Counted from the stretch's first letter, positions 1 through 9,077 are shown. The stretch is 64,000 bases of DNA from Rhodocyclaceae bacterium (GCA_016702335.1 JADJEF010000003.1:248001-312000); one strand, 5' to 3'. Translations and numbers: made by a program. The notes: a model not told the origin generated them from the sequence alone.

Positions 1-1839
1 CAAGAGCGACGTCATCCGTATCTGTGGCCACGACCACCAGCCCGCCAGACCCTCCAGCGCGACCACGGTGGCCATGACCAGCAAAACCGCACAGGTGGCC
101 TCAAACGGGGCCGGAACGATGCGCTCAATTTCATCCAGACCCACGCCGAACCACCAGATCAAGGCCCACACAAACGGAAGCAGCGGGGGCAGGCGGGGTG
201 CGTCGGCCGCGCCGCGCAGCAGGCGCGCCGACACCAGCCCCGCGCCGGCGATCAACAGGCCGCCGAGTACCTTGTCGTTGAGTATCGGGAGCGCCTCGCC
301 CAGAGTGGGCCACGCCAGCAGAAAGGCGAACCCCGAAGCCAGCTGCATCAACAACGCCGTGATTTGCGGCAAGAGCCGCTGCGTGCGCATGCCATACCAG
401 AGCACGGCCGCCCCTTCCAGCGCCCAGAAGGCTGAGGTCACCTGGTTGTCAAAGGCCAGGGGTACGGCGATGGTCAGAAAGACTATCGCCAGCCCCAATT
501 GGCTGCGTTCCAGAATCTCGTTTCCGGGTTCCAGACGGCGCTGCAGGACTAGCCACAGGCCGCAGTACCAGACGGCGGCAGTGAGTGCGCTCCAGGCATT
601 ACCGTAGTCGACATCAACCATCAGCCGTGACTGCAGGTAGGCACCGGACAGCGGCGTACCAAATAGCAGCATGCCGTCCTGCCAGCCCTTGAATCCCGGG
701 GCTTTGAGCAGTGCCGTCAGCACCGGCATGGCCGAGTAGGTCACGAGGAACAAAATCAGGAACGCCTGGGTGATCGCGTAGTGGCGGTTTTCGTAGCTGT
801 GCAGGCCCCAGGTCATGCCGATGACCAGGGTAAACACGAAGCCGGCGATATTCAGCACCCGCCACGACTTGCGCCAATCGACGATCAGAATGAAGGCATT
901 GAGCAAGGCGAAATAGCTGAACAGGGGCAGCGGCGTGTCGGCATTGCCGCCCGCCAGCACGGGCGCAAGGAAGGCGCCGGACAAACCCAATACCGCGAGC
1001 GCCGGCCCCTCTTGCTTTGCCGCCAGCGCAACGCAGATCACGCCCAGCAGCGCGAACAAGGCAAAGGCCATGGTTTGACTGATGAACGCGTAGCGACCCA
1101 GCATGAAGTACACCACCAGATAGAGCAGGGCGATGCCGCCGCCTTGTATGGCCAGCGCAAAGGTGCGGTGGGTATCGCTATCCGCGCTGTGTGCCTTGCG
1201 CCAGCCAAAGACAATGAGCGCAACGCCGGCAAGCGCGGCGATGCCCAGGCGCACCGACACCGGGAAAAAGCCAAACTCGACCACCAGTTTCAGCCCCGAG
1301 GCTACCCCGAAAAACAGCAGGATGACGCCGATCTTGGCCAGCGGGTTGCCCAACCAAAACCGCGCCCACCATGCCGTTGCATGAATCGCAGCGTCCGGCA
1401 ATGTGGTGCCGCTGGCCGGGGTCTGAGGGGTGCCGAGTGGCAGCGCAGCGGGCTCCTGTGCCCTCCGATCGGTGCCGGCAGGTTCGGGCAGTGGCGCTAC
1501 TGCGGTCGCGGGCTCGTTGTCAGGCGCGACGGCAATAAGCGGTGCCAGGCTTGACGCGGTGACGTTGGTTGGTGGCACGTCGGTTGGTGACGGCGCATCG
1601 CTGGGCAACGCACCGGGCTGCAAGGTGGCGACGGTGGCACGCAGCATGGCCACCTGGTTTTCGAGTGCGCTCAGGCGCTCCAGCACGGGCTGATCAGCGT
1701 CTGCGTGTGCAGGACGTTTTCCAAGGTGACGACCCACCAGTCCGCCGACGAGTGCCCCGATAGCCCACAGATCGTGATCGACGCTTACCCCCAGCAGCAG
1801 GCCCAGAAGCATGCCGACCAACCAATGCGGAAAAGTCAC
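1..1839 (-). CDS. DUF2339 family multi-pass membrane protein (3' end cut by window edge)
   Basis: The frame is open from a GTG at 1837-1839 to the left edge, so the C-terminus is missing. The N-terminus (VTFPHWLVGMLLGLLLGVSV) is a membrane segment, followed by a short coiled coil (LERLSALENQVAMLRATVA), an Ala/Pro-rich linker and, from about residue 150, a long run of hydrophobic helices beginning WWARFWLGNPLAKIGVILLF. The (N/G)xLxKIGVxLLFFGVAxxLK signature is typical of DUF2339 membrane proteins. Function is unknown; the family is often near cell-envelope genes. The start was chosen because GGGGAA lies just upstream; an ATG at 1812 is the alternative. Confidence is high for the family, moderate for the start. 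Confidence 0.85.
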   Translation of the reverse strand, partial: MTFPHWLVGMLLGLLLGVSVDHDLWAIGALVGGLVGRHLGKRPAHADADQPVLERLSALENQVAMLRATVATLQPGALPSDAPSPTDVPPTNVTASSLAPLIAVAPDNEPATAVAPLPEPAGTDRRAQEPAALPLGTPQTPASGTTLPDAAIHATAWWARFWLGNPLAKIGVILLFFGVASGLKLVVEFGFFPVSVRLGIAALAGVALIVFGWRKAHSADSDTHRTFALAIQGGGIALLYLVVYFMLGRYAFISQTMAFALFALLGVICVALAAKQEGPALAVLGLSGAFLAPVLAGGNADTPLPLFSYFALLNAFILIVDWRKSWRVLNIAGFVFTLVIGMTWGLHSYENRHYAITQAFLILFLVTYSAMPVLTALLKAPGFKGWQDGMLLFGTPLSGAYLQSRLMVDVDYGNAWSALTAAVWYCGLWLVLQRRLEPGNEILERSQLGLAIVFLTIAVPLAFDNQVTSAFWALEGAAVLWYGMRTQRLLPQITALLMQLASGFAFLLAWPTLGEALPILNDKVLGGLLIAGAGLVSARLLRGAADAPRLPPLLPFVWALIWWFGVGLDEIERIVPAPFEATCAVLLVMATVVALEGLAGWWSWPQIRMTSLL

Positions 1840-2260
1840 GATAAGGGGTTCCCCGGCAGTGTGCTCAGTGGCTTGCTACCTGACAGCGCGTGCGTGACCG
1901 GGCGGCAAGACCTTGTTCCAACGCAGTCGAACTTGTCAAAGTGAGTAACCAAGCAAAGAATGCGGGCCCCCGTCTTGAGATGCTTGCAAAGCCCATGCGC
2001 CTATCTTACCGGACAGTCGCAGGGGGCCGCGCAGTCGCGTTTGCTGGCGCGTACCACGGCTATCGCCGTACCACCAGCGCCGACTTCCGAATCGACCCGA
2101 TCACGCAAATACCGTTGCTGCCGTATTTACGGGAGCAATTGCTTCATTAGACTGACGAGCGTGAGTGATGGCGCAGCGGCAGGGGCGGCGGGGGAGCAGG
2201 GTTTCTAGTCGCCCGTGGCGCGTGACGCCATGCTTCATCCAACAATCGAGAGGTGTCGTC
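1840..2260. other. Intergenic region between DUF2339 gene and AmmeMemoRadiSam gene
   Basis: This 421-bp divergent spacer has no convincing gene. It must hold the promoters of both flanking genes, but I found no clean -35/-10 pair. It contains one copy of the dispersed repeat (core 2064-2086). An open frame running into the downstream gene from 2165 is judged non-coding because a good Shine-Dalgarno precedes the ATG at 2261. Confidence 0.6.
2064..2086 (+). repeat. Dispersed 23-bp repeat, copy 1 (intergenic)
   Basis: Exact match to CGCCGT-N4-CCAGCGCCGACTT with spacer ACCA. It lies in the spacer upstream of the AmmeMemoRadiSam fusion. Identity with the minC copy extends to 31 bp (2059-2089 against 44933-44963). 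Confidence 0.9.
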
Positions 2261-3640
2261 ATGCTGACTCCAAGTCTTGTTCGCCCGCCCGCCGTGGCCG
2301 GAATGTTCTACCCCGGCAACACGGAGATGCTGCGTGACGAACTAGCGCGCTGCCTGGGCAGCGCTACCGATGCGCCATCTAACGGCCCCTCGCTGAAGGC
2401 GCTCATCGTGCCGCATGCCGGTTACGCCTATTCGGGTACCACGGCGGCGGCCGCTTTTGCGCGTCTGCGGGCGCATTCGGGAGGCGTTCGCCGCGTGGTC
2501 TTGTTGGGCCCCGCCCACCGCGTCGCAATCAGGGGGATCGCGGTGCCCACCAGTGATGCCTTCGCCACGCCGCTGGGCCGGGTTCCCCTTGATCATGCGG
2601 CCATCACATCGCTGGCGGAGCTGCCGCAGGTTGTGGTCAGCGACCTTGCCCATGCACAGGAACATTCCCTTGAGGTGCAACTGCCCTTCCTGCAGTCGGT
2701 GCTCGGAGCGTTCACCTTGGTGCCGCTGGCCGTCGGTGATGCCACCCCTGCCGAGGTGACAGAGGTCATCGAAGCGCTCTGGGGTGGGCCGGAGACGCTC
2801 ATCGTCGTCAGTTCCGACCTCTCGCACTATCACGAGTACCGAGATGCGGAGCAGCGTGACGCTGCGACCATCGAGCGCATATTGCACCGGCGCGACCTCA
2901 GCAGCCATGAACAGGCCTGCGGCGCTTTGCCTATCAACGGCTTGCTGCATGCGGCAAGCCACCACGGCCTCAGCATCGAGTGCCTGGCACACTGCAATTC
3001 CGGTGACACCGCTGGTGACAAGGACCGTGTCGTGGGCTATGCGGCGTTTGCCCTGTACGAGCCGGACGCGGGAAAGGCTGCGCTCGGGCAGGCCCTGTTG
3101 CGCCTGGCGCGTCAGGCGATCAGCGAGCAACTCGGTGCCACCGCGGCCGCCGGAGCGGGCGAGGTGGTCACAACCGAACCCACGGCACTGCGCGCACTGG
3201 CGGCGCCAGCCGCCACCTTCGTTACCCTGACGCTTGACGGAATGTTGCGCGGTTGCATCGGCACCCTTGAGCCGCGCCGTTCATTGGCCGAGGACGTGCA
3301 GGCCAATGCCGTGGCGGCCGCCCTGCGCGATCCGCGCTTCCCTGCGCTCACCAGGGCGGAATGGCCACGCGTGCGGGTCGAGGTGTCGCTGCTATCGCCA
3401 CCGACAGCACTGCACGTTGCCGGCGAGGCCGATGCCCTTCGGCAACTGCGGCCGGGCCTCGACGGCGTGATTCTGGTGGCCGGGCTGCAGCGCGCCACCT
3501 TCCTGCCGCAGGTGTGGGAGCAGTTGCCGGAACCCGCCGAATTTCTGGCGCACCTGAAGCAAAAAGCCGGCTTCCCTGCCGATGCGTGGTCCGATGATTT
3601 CCGCCTGTTTCGCTACGAGGTGCAGAAATGGAAAGAGTAG
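2261..3640 (+). CDS. AmmeMemoRadiSam fusion protein: MEMO (B) domain plus AMMECR1 (A) domain
   Basis: This 459-aa protein joins two families that are usually separate. Residues 1 to about 265 are the MEMO/DUF52 domain, an extradiol-dioxygenase-like fold, with VPHAGYAYSG (His52), LLGPAHRV, EHSLEVQLPFLQ, SSDLSHYHEY and CGALPINGLL. Residues about 275-459 are AMMECR1, with the conserved RGCIGTLEP near residue 330 and DPRFPALTRAEW. The start at 2261 is supported by GAGAGG upstream; an in-frame extension to 2165 is unlikely. It overlaps the following radical SAM gene by 13 nt, so the two are translationally coupled. The system's biochemical role is not established; a concerted redox or radical modification of an unknown substrate is inference. 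Confidence 0.93.
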   Translation: MLTPSLVRPPAVAGMFYPGNTEMLRDELARCLGSATDAPSNGPSLKALIVPHAGYAYSGTTAAAAFARLRAHSGGVRRVVLLGPAHRVAIRGIAVPTSDAFATPLGRVPLDHAAITSLAELPQVVVSDLAHAQEHSLEVQLPFLQSVLGAFTLVPLAVGDATPAEVTEVIEALWGGPETLIVVSSDLSHYHEYRDAEQRDAATIERILHRRDLSSHEQACGALPINGLLHAASHHGLSIECLAHCNSGDTAGDKDRVVGYAAFALYEPDAGKAALGQALLRLARQAISEQLGATAAAGAGEVVTTEPTALRALAAPAATFVTLTLDGMLRGCIGTLEPRRSLAEDVQANAVAAALRDPRFPALTRAEWPRVRVEVSLLSPPTALHVAGEADALRQLRPGLDGVILVAGLQRATFLPQVWEQLPEPAEFLAHLKQKAGFPADAWSDDFRLFRYEVQKWKE

Positions 3641-4743
3641 AAAACGCCCAGCCCGAGGCCATCACCGGCACGCCGGCGCGCTGGTGGCACCGGCTCGACG
3701 CGGAACGCATTCAGTGTGACCTGTGCCCGCGCGAATGCAAACTGCACGAAGGGCAGCGTGCCGCCTGCTTTGTCCGGGCGATGAAAAGTGGCGAACTGGT
3801 CCTGACCACCTACGGGCGCAGTTCAGGCTTTTGCATCGACCCGATCGAGAAAAAGCCGCTCAACCATTTCTATCCCGGTTCCAGCGTGCTGTCTTTCGGT
3901 ACCGCCGGCTGCAATCTGGCGTGCAAGTTCTGCCAGAACTGGGACATCTCCAAGTCGCGTGACATGGATCGCCTGATGGACGACGCCACCCCCGGTGCGA
4001 TTGCCCGCGCGGCGGTGGCCCATCAGGCCAAAAGCGTGGCCTTTACCTACAACGACCCGGTGATCTTTGCCGAGTACGCCATGGATACCGCCGATGCCTG
4101 CCACGCGCTGGGCGTGAAGACCGTGGCGGTCACGGCCGGCTACATGCATCTGGAGCCGGCACGCGAGTTTTACGCCAGGATGGATGCGACCAATGTCGAC
4201 CTCAAGGGCTTCACCGAGGACTTCTACCGCACGCTGTGTGGCGCGCATCTGCAACCCGTGCTCGACACCCTGTGCATGATTCACCACGAGACCAACTGCT
4301 GGCTGGAGATCACCACCCTGCTGATTCCCGGGCACAACGACAGCGATGGCGAACTGCGTGCGCTCTCCGCCTGGGTGGCTCGGGAGCTTGGGCCTGAGGT
4401 ACCGGTGCACTTCACCGCCTTTCACCCGGACTGGAAAATGCCCGAGATTCCGGCCACGCCCCCCGCCACGCTCACCCGTGCCCGGCGCATCGCCCTGGAG
4501 GCCGGGCTGCATCATGTCTACACAGGCAACGTGCATGACCGCGAAGGGGGCACCACGTGCTGCCCGCACTGCCGGCACGCCACGGTAGTGCGCGACTGGT
4601 ATGACATCCGGCATTACGACCTCACCGCGCAGGGCACCTGCCCTAATTGTGGCAGTACGATGGCCGGTCGCTTTGACGCATCAGGGACACTGGGCGCACC
4701 GTTCGGTCCCCGGCGGATTCCCATACACATGCACGAGGCTTGA
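3628..4743 (+). CDS. AmmeMemoRadiSam system radical SAM enzyme
   Basis: This 371-aa protein carries the radical SAM cluster motif CNLACKFC (Cys95, Cys99, Cys102), the ligands for a [4Fe-4S] cluster that cleaves S-adenosylmethionine. A Cys group near the N-terminus (CDLCPREC, residues 30-37) and another near the C-terminus (CCPHC and CPNC) suggest extra metal sites, as is usual in this PflA-like subfamily. Its start overlaps the upstream fusion gene by 13 nt, completing a three-domain, two-gene AmmeMemoRadiSam unit. The substrate is unknown. It is an activase-like enzyme by family resemblance, not by evidence in this window. Confidence 0.93.
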   Translation: MERVENAQPEAITGTPARWWHRLDAERIQCDLCPRECKLHEGQRAACFVRAMKSGELVLTTYGRSSGFCIDPIEKKPLNHFYPGSSVLSFGTAGCNLACKFCQNWDISKSRDMDRLMDDATPGAIARAAVAHQAKSVAFTYNDPVIFAEYAMDTADACHALGVKTVAVTAGYMHLEPAREFYARMDATNVDLKGFTEDFYRTLCGAHLQPVLDTLCMIHHETNCWLEITTLLIPGHNDSDGELRALSAWVARELGPEVPVHFTAFHPDWKMPEIPATPPATLTRARRIALEAGLHHVYTGNVHDREGGTTCCPHCRHATVVRDWYDIRHYDLTAQGTCPNCGSTMAGRFDASGTLGAPFGPRRIPIHMHEA

Positions 4744-5108
4744 GCTGTCCGCTGGGATCGGTCGAGTCTCTGGCTGCAAACTCATTCAAATAGCACTTCG
4801 CTGGAAATCGTCCGCTGCTGGCCTCAGAGTTTACTGCCAGTGAAAGCGACACTCAGATTCGCGCCGTTCAGCGACAATGAGCGGGGCGACAGCCAGCGTC
4901 CCGCAGCGGGCTTATACGTAGTGGCAATGACGGATGCATGCGGTAAGTCGGCGCTGGTGGGACGGCGGTTAGTGACCGGCTGCTGCACCCCGGCGGCCAC
5001 TTCAAATTCCTCCATCTGTGGCCAGCCTTGCGGGCGCGAAAAATGACTACTGGCCCTCAAGCTAGCGGCAGTGTTTATGGCAAGGAACGCACAATTGAAC
5101 TCCACCAT
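4744..5108. other. Intergenic region with one dispersed repeat
   Basis: No gene is supported here. Open frames in this stretch are short, lack ribosome-binding sites, and one runs through the tRNA. The region holds repeat copy 10 (core 4945-4967). No terminator for the radical SAM gene was seen. Confidence 0.6.
4945..4967 (-). repeat. Dispersed 23-bp repeat, copy (intergenic)
   Basis: Exact match to the consensus on the minus strand, spacer CCCA. It sits between the radical SAM gene and tRNA-Arg. Confidence 0.9.
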
Positions 5109-5129
5109 AAGCCTTGCCAGGCAAGGCTT
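5109..5129 (-). terminator. Perfect hairpin directly after tRNA-Arg CCA end
   Basis: AAGCCTTGCC-A-GGCAAGGCTT is a perfect 10-bp inverted repeat abutting the encoded CCA of the tRNA on the minus strand. There is no strong T-run after it, so it could be a processing or termination hairpin; a rho-independent terminator is not certain. Confidence 0.5.
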
Positions 5130-5205
5130 TGGTGCGCGCGGCGGGGATCGAACCCACAACCCCTGGCTTCGGAGGCCAGTACTCTATCCATTGAGCTACG
5201 CGCGC
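5130..5205 (-). tRNA. tRNA-Arg (anticodon CCG)
   Basis: The minus strand folds as a complete 76-nt tRNA including an encoded CCA. The acceptor stem is GCGCGCG/CGCGCGC with discriminator A. The D arm begins TAGCTCAATGGATAGAG. The anticodon stem CTGGC/GCCAG encloses loop CTCCGAA, giving anticodon CCG (Arg, CGG codons). The T arm is GTGGGTTCGATCCC. Confidence 0.95.
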
Positions 5206-5258
5206 GTTGTCTGTGACAACAAGCGGCGCATTTTACAGGTTGGGGTAGCGCGATTGGC

Positions 5259-5264
5259 TATAAT
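5259..5264 (+). promoter_or_regulatory. Candidate -10 element for the cytochrome c gene
   Basis: A perfect TATAAT lies 42 bp before the cytochrome start codon, but no matching -35 hexamer is found at 16-18 bp. Confidence 0.35.
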
Positions 5265-5305
5265 CAAGCGCAACTTCTGGTCACTTTGCGAGAAAAGGAA
5301 TACTT

Positions 5306-5722
5306 ATGTTTGGAAAGTTTGTGGTGACGTTGGTGGGTATGGTGGCGGGCGGTTCTTTGGCAATGGCCGCTGACAATGCGATGAGTGAAGAGGCGGCGAA
5401 TGCCCGTATCGTTCCCGTCGCCAAGGTCAGGCTTTCTGGCGCGCCGGCCGGCGGCGGGCAGCCGCGTACTGGCGAGGCGTTGTACAACGTGGCATGCGCG
5501 GCGTGCCATGGTACGGGTGCCGCTGGCGCACCCAAGCTCGGCGATAACGCCGCCTGGGCACCCCGCTTGGCGTTGGGTGCCGAGGGGCTGCTCAAGTCCG
5601 CCATTGCGGGCAAGAATGCGATGCCCCCGAAAGGCGGCTCTGACGCTTCCGACCTTGAACTGGGCCGGGCCATCGCCTACATCGCCAACAAGTCGGGCGG
5701 TAAGTTTGCCGAGCCCAAGTAA
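5306..5722 (+). CDS. Small periplasmic c-type cytochrome (cytochrome c5-like)
   Basis: This 138-aa protein starts with a Sec signal peptide (MFGKFVVTLVGMVAGGSLAMA). It has a single haem-binding CAACH motif (Cys64, Cys67, His68) and a likely distal methionine ligand in KNAMPPKGG (Met106), the arrangement of cytochrome c5/c555-type electron carriers. It should act in the periplasm as a soluble one-haem electron shuttle. GAGAAAAGGA supports the start. It stands alone: tRNA-Arg lies divergently upstream and a strong bidirectional hairpin lies downstream. The exact redox partner cannot be read from context. Confidence 0.9.
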   Translation: MFGKFVVTLVGMVAGGSLAMAADNAMSEEAANARIVPVAKVRLSGAPAGGGQPRTGEALYNVACAACHGTGAAGAPKLGDNAAWAPRLALGAEGLLKSAIAGKNAMPPKGGSDASDLELGRAIAYIANKSGGKFAEPK

Positions 5723-5738
5723 GCTAAGCGCAATTTAG

Positions 5739-5773
5739 ACGCACAACGGGGAGCCAGGCTCCCCGTTGTGCGT
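5739..5773. terminator. Bidirectional terminator between cytochrome c and rep
   Basis: A perfect 17-bp inverted repeat (ACGCACAACGGGGAGCC and its complement, one central base) lies between the convergent cytochrome and helicase genes. It directly abuts the helicase stop codon at 5774-5776. A T-run is short on both sides. Confidence 0.75.
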
Positions 5774-7783
5774 TTACGGTTTGGTGGCCCCCGCCGGCGT
5801 CTTGAAGCGAGCCAGTAATTCCCGGGCGCGATTGCGCGCTTCGGCCTGGTCGGGTACGGCGTTGCGCTGCTCGGCCCCGGTTTTGACCTGAGCCCCCATT
5901 TCGGTGATGAAGCGCGAGGCTTCCCGCGGCATCCATTCGCGGCCCTGGCGGCGCTTCTCGCACCAGCTCACGGTCAGGCTGGCTTGTGCCCGGGTAATGC
6001 CGACATACATCAGGCGGCGTTCTTCTTCGAGTTTGGGCGATTCGAGTGAATCACGATGTGGCAGCAGACCTTCTTCCACGCCAACAAGAAAGACGTGACG
6101 GAATTCCAGGCCCTTCGAGGCATGCAATGTCGCAAGTTGCACCGCGTCGTGGCTCTCTTCGCCTTTTTCCAGCATGGTGATCAGGGCAATCGACTGTGCG
6201 AGCTCAAGCAGCGTCTTGCCTTCCTCCTGACCTTTTTTCGCTACCCAGCCAGTGAAGTCGAGCACATTGCTCCAGCGTGATTCGGCCTCGCGCGGTTCGA
6301 GAGTCGAAAACAGCGAGGCTTCGTAGCCGATGGCGCGCAGCATGTCGTCGAGCACTTCGCCGGCGGGTTCTTTCTCGGCGCGCCAGGCGATGCGCCGGAT
6401 AAAGTCGGCGAACTGGCGCAATGACTGATGCTGCTTGAGCGTCAGCTCGCCACCAAGCTCGGGAATGAATATGGTTTCGAACAGGCCCTTGTGGCGCTGG
6501 GCAGCGGCGCGACCGAGTGCTTCGAGCGTGGTGCTGCCAATGCCGCGCTTGGGCGTGGTGACGGCACGGATGAAGGCCGGGTCGTCGTTTTCGTTGGCCA
6601 GCAGGCGCAGATAGGCAAGGATGTCCTTGATCTCGCTCTTGTCGAAAAAGGACTGTCCACCGGATATGACATAGGGGATTTTCTGCGCCCGCAACTGTTG
6701 CTCGATCAGCCGTGCCTGATGGTTGCTGCGGTACAGGATGGCGTAGTCGGAATACTTGGTGCGATGCGAGAAGCGGTGCGCCGAGAGCTGCGCCGCCACC
6801 CAGTTGGCCTCTTCTTCGTCGTTGCGACAGGTCTGGATGCGTATCGGTGCGCCATTGCCGATCTCGGACCACAGGCGTTTGTCGAACAGCTTGGGGTTGT
6901 GCGCGATCAGGGCATTGGCCGCGCCGAGAATCTGCCCGGTGGAGCGATAGTTCTGCTCCAGCTTGATCACTTTGAGCCGCGGGTAGTCGGTCTTGAGTGC
7001 GTGCAGGTTGTCGGCGCTCGCCCCGCGCCAGGCGTAGATCGACTGGTCGTCGTCACCCACAGCGGTGAGAGATTCGCGCCCGTCGGTGAGCAGACGCATC
7101 AGGCGGTACTGACATTTGTTGGTGTCCTGATACTCGTCCACCAGCAGGTGCCAGATGCGGCTGCGCCACTTTTGGGCGATTTCTTCGTGTTGCTCGAAGA
7201 GTTGCACCGGTAGCCGGATCAGATCGTCGAAATCGACTGCCTGATAGGCGCGCAGACTGCGCTCATACTCGACGTACAAGGCCGCTGCGGCGCGGTCGGT
7301 ATCATCTTGCGCGGCCGCCATGGCCTGCTCGGCATCGAGCATGCTGTTCTTCCACAGCGAGATGCGCGATTGCAGTTGGCGCATGCGCGCCTTATCGATA
7401 TTGCCGGCGCGCTCCTGACAGAGCGCGAGCGCATCCCCGGCATCAAAAATCGAGAAGCCGGCCTTGAGCCCGAGGGCCCGACCCTCCTGGCGCAGGATGC
7501 GTACGCCCAGCGAGTGAAAGGTGCTGATGATCAGCCCATCAGCACCACTGCCGATGAGCCGCCCGACACGCTCGTGCATTTCTTTGGCGGCTTTATTGGT
7601 GAAGGTGATCGCGGCAATACGGTGAGGCGCGATACCGGACTGGCGGATCAGGCTGCCGATCTTCTGGGTGATGACACCGGTTTTGCCCGAGCCGGCACCG
7701 GCGAGCACCAGTAAAGGGCCATCCATGTAGTCGACGGCTTCGCGTTGGGCGGGGTTTAGTTGCACGGAGAGGTCATCAGGCAA
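5774..7783 (-). CDS. rep: ATP-dependent DNA helicase Rep (UvrD/Rep superfamily 1)
   Basis: At 669 aa this matches the length of Rep, a 3'-5' translocase that clears proteins ahead of replication forks. Seen motifs: Q-motif region LNPAQREAV (residues 8-16), Walker A AGAGSGKT (28-35), the DEYQDTN Walker B motif, GDDDQSIYAWRGA (motif III), QNYRSTGQIL (motif IV), TLHASKGLEF (motif V) and VGITRA (motif VI). It ends exactly at a bidirectional hairpin. One copy of the dispersed repeat lies just upstream of the start (7808-7830). UvrD is the main alternative; the length and the N-terminal sequence favour Rep. Confidence 0.92.
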   Translation of the reverse strand: MPDDLSVQLNPAQREAVDYMDGPLLVLAGAGSGKTGVITQKIGSLIRQSGIAPHRIAAITFTNKAAKEMHERVGRLIGSGADGLIISTFHSLGVRILRQEGRALGLKAGFSIFDAGDALALCQERAGNIDKARMRQLQSRISLWKNSMLDAEQAMAAAQDDTDRAAAALYVEYERSLRAYQAVDFDDLIRLPVQLFEQHEEIAQKWRSRIWHLLVDEYQDTNKCQYRLMRLLTDGRESLTAVGDDDQSIYAWRGASADNLHALKTDYPRLKVIKLEQNYRSTGQILGAANALIAHNPKLFDKRLWSEIGNGAPIRIQTCRNDEEEANWVAAQLSAHRFSHRTKYSDYAILYRSNHQARLIEQQLRAQKIPYVISGGQSFFDKSEIKDILAYLRLLANENDDPAFIRAVTTPKRGIGSTTLEALGRAAAQRHKGLFETIFIPELGGELTLKQHQSLRQFADFIRRIAWRAEKEPAGEVLDDMLRAIGYEASLFSTLEPREAESRWSNVLDFTGWVAKKGQEEGKTLLELAQSIALITMLEKGEESHDAVQLATLHASKGLEFRHVFLVGVEEGLLPHRDSLESPKLEEERRLMYVGITRAQASLTVSWCEKRRQGREWMPREASRFITEMGAQVKTGAEQRNAVPDQAEARNRARELLARFKTPAGATKP

Positions 7784-7807
7784 TAAACGCCGAAAAGCAC
7801 CACACAG

Positions 7808-7830
7808 CGCCGTCTCGCCAGCGCCGACTT
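7808..7830 (+). repeat. Dispersed 23-bp repeat, copy (intergenic, upstream of rep)
   Basis: Exact consensus with spacer CTCG. It lies in the 67-bp gap between rep and the small Cys protein, antisense to both genes. Confidence 0.9.
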
Positions 7831-7850
7831 GCGGAACGAAGGAGGAAAAC

Positions 7851-8075
7851 CTAGCGCAGCTTGCCGCGCAGCGGCTTGACCTTGCTGGGGTCGGTCACTT
7901 TGCTGCTGCCGCCGCCGCCGGTGATGTTGCCGCAGTCGCAACTCGCCTTGATGAAGCTGACGGAATTCACGATGCCACCACACGTGCATTCGTAATACAC
8001 ATCGCCCCCGGTCGGAAGCTCGCCCTGGTAGTCGAAGGGCGTGAAGCGATAGATGGTGCGCATGTCGACTTTCAT
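7851..8075 (-). CDS. Small Cys-rich protein of unknown function
   Basis: This 74-aa protein contains two paired-cysteine elements, YECTCGG (about residues 28-34) and ASCDCGN (about 44-50), spaced like a single zinc or iron ribbon. The C-terminal tail is Gly/Ser then Lys-rich (PSKVKPLRGKLR). There is no signal peptide. It lies between rep and lipA on the same strand. I do not recognise the family; a metal-binding knuckle is an inference from the cysteine spacing. Confidence 0.65.
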   Translation of the reverse strand: MKVDMRTIYRFTPFDYQGELPTGGDVYYECTCGGIVNSVSFIKASCDCGNITGGGGSSKVTDPSKVKPLRGKLR

Positions 8076-8135
8076 GATCCCGTCCCGTCGTCGTGTAGTT
8101 AGTTATAGTGGGCCAACGAAGCAAGTCTAACCCAC

Positions 8136-9077
8136 TCAGGCGAGTGCATGGGCGGCTTGTTGATCGGCGTGGTAGCTGGAGCGCACCATGGGAGCGCTGG
8201 CGGCATGGGCAAAGCCCATGATCTCGGCTTCGCGAGAAAACATTTTAAAAACATCAGGATGTACGTAGCGCGTCACCGGCAGATGATGTCCCGAGGGCGC
8301 AAGGTACTGGCCGATGGTAAGCATTTCCACGTCGTGGGCACGCAGGTCGCGCATCACTTCAAGAATTTCTTCATCCGTTTCGCCCAGACCGACCATGAGG
8401 CCGGATTTGGTCGTGACCTGAGGGTGCCGCGCCTTGAATTGCCGCAGTAGCTGCAGCGAATGGGCGTAGTCAGCCCCCGGGCGCGCCTGCTTGTACAGGC
8501 GAGGCACGGTTTCCATGTTGTGATTCATGACATCGGGCGACGCCTGGGAGAAGACATCCAGCGCAATGTCGAGGCGACCGCGGAAATCCGGCACCAGTAC
8601 TTCAATGGTGGTCTGGGGCGAGAGTTCGCGCACCTTGCGGATGCAGTCGACGAAATGCTGGGCACCGCCATCTTTGAGGTCGTCCCGGTCCACGCTGGTG
8701 ATCACCACGTAGCGCAGCTTGAGCGCGGCAATGGTCTTGGCCAGATTTTCGGGTTCATTGACATCGGGCGGCAGTGGCTTGCCGTGGCCCACATCGCAAA
8801 ACGGGCAGCGCCGGGTGCACAGATCGCCCAGAATCATAAAGGTTGCGGTGCCCTTGCCGAAGCACTCGCCAATGTTCGGGCAGGTCGCTTCCTCGCACAC
8901 GGTATGGAGCTTGTGCTCGCGCAGAATGCTTTTGATCTCGCCAAAGCGCGACGACGAACTCGCGGCCTTGACGCGAATCCAGTCCGGCTTTTTCAGCGCG
9001 GCACCACGTTCTGAGACAGGCACGATCTTGATCGGAATGCGTGCGGTTTTGGCCTGGCCTTTTTGTTTCTCGTTCAT
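8136..9077 (-). CDS. lipA: Lipoyl synthase
   Basis: LipA is a radical SAM enzyme that inserts two sulfurs into protein-bound octanoyl groups to make lipoate. Both clusters are visible: the auxiliary site CEEATCPNIGEC and the radical SAM site CTRRCPFCDVGHGKP. The C-terminal SSYHADQQ is the conserved RSSY tail that binds the auxiliary cluster. The start at 9077 is preferred over an in-frame ATG at 9104 because it gives the ATGA overlap with lipB and has GGAAAG upstream. Protein length is then 313 aa. It follows lipB in the same operon, so both steps of de novo lipoylation are encoded together. Confidence 0.96.
   Translation of the reverse strand: MNEKQKGQAKTARIPIKIVPVSERGAALKKPDWIRVKAASSSSRFGEIKSILREHKLHTVCEEATCPNIGECFGKGTATFMILGDLCTRRCPFCDVGHGKPLPPDVNEPENLAKTIAALKLRYVVITSVDRDDLKDGGAQHFVDCIRKVRELSPQTTIEVLVPDFRGRLDIALDVFSQASPDVMNHNMETVPRLYKQARPGADYAHSLQLLRQFKARHPQVTTKSGLMVGLGETDEEILEVMRDLRAHDVEMLTIGQYLAPSGHHLPVTRYVHPDVFKMFSREAEIMGFAHAASAPMVRSSYHADQQAAHALA

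Noticed and set aside
5071..5373. An open frame running across tRNA-Arg into the cytochrome gene
   Set aside because: It reads through a complete tRNA and has no ribosome-binding site or homology pattern.
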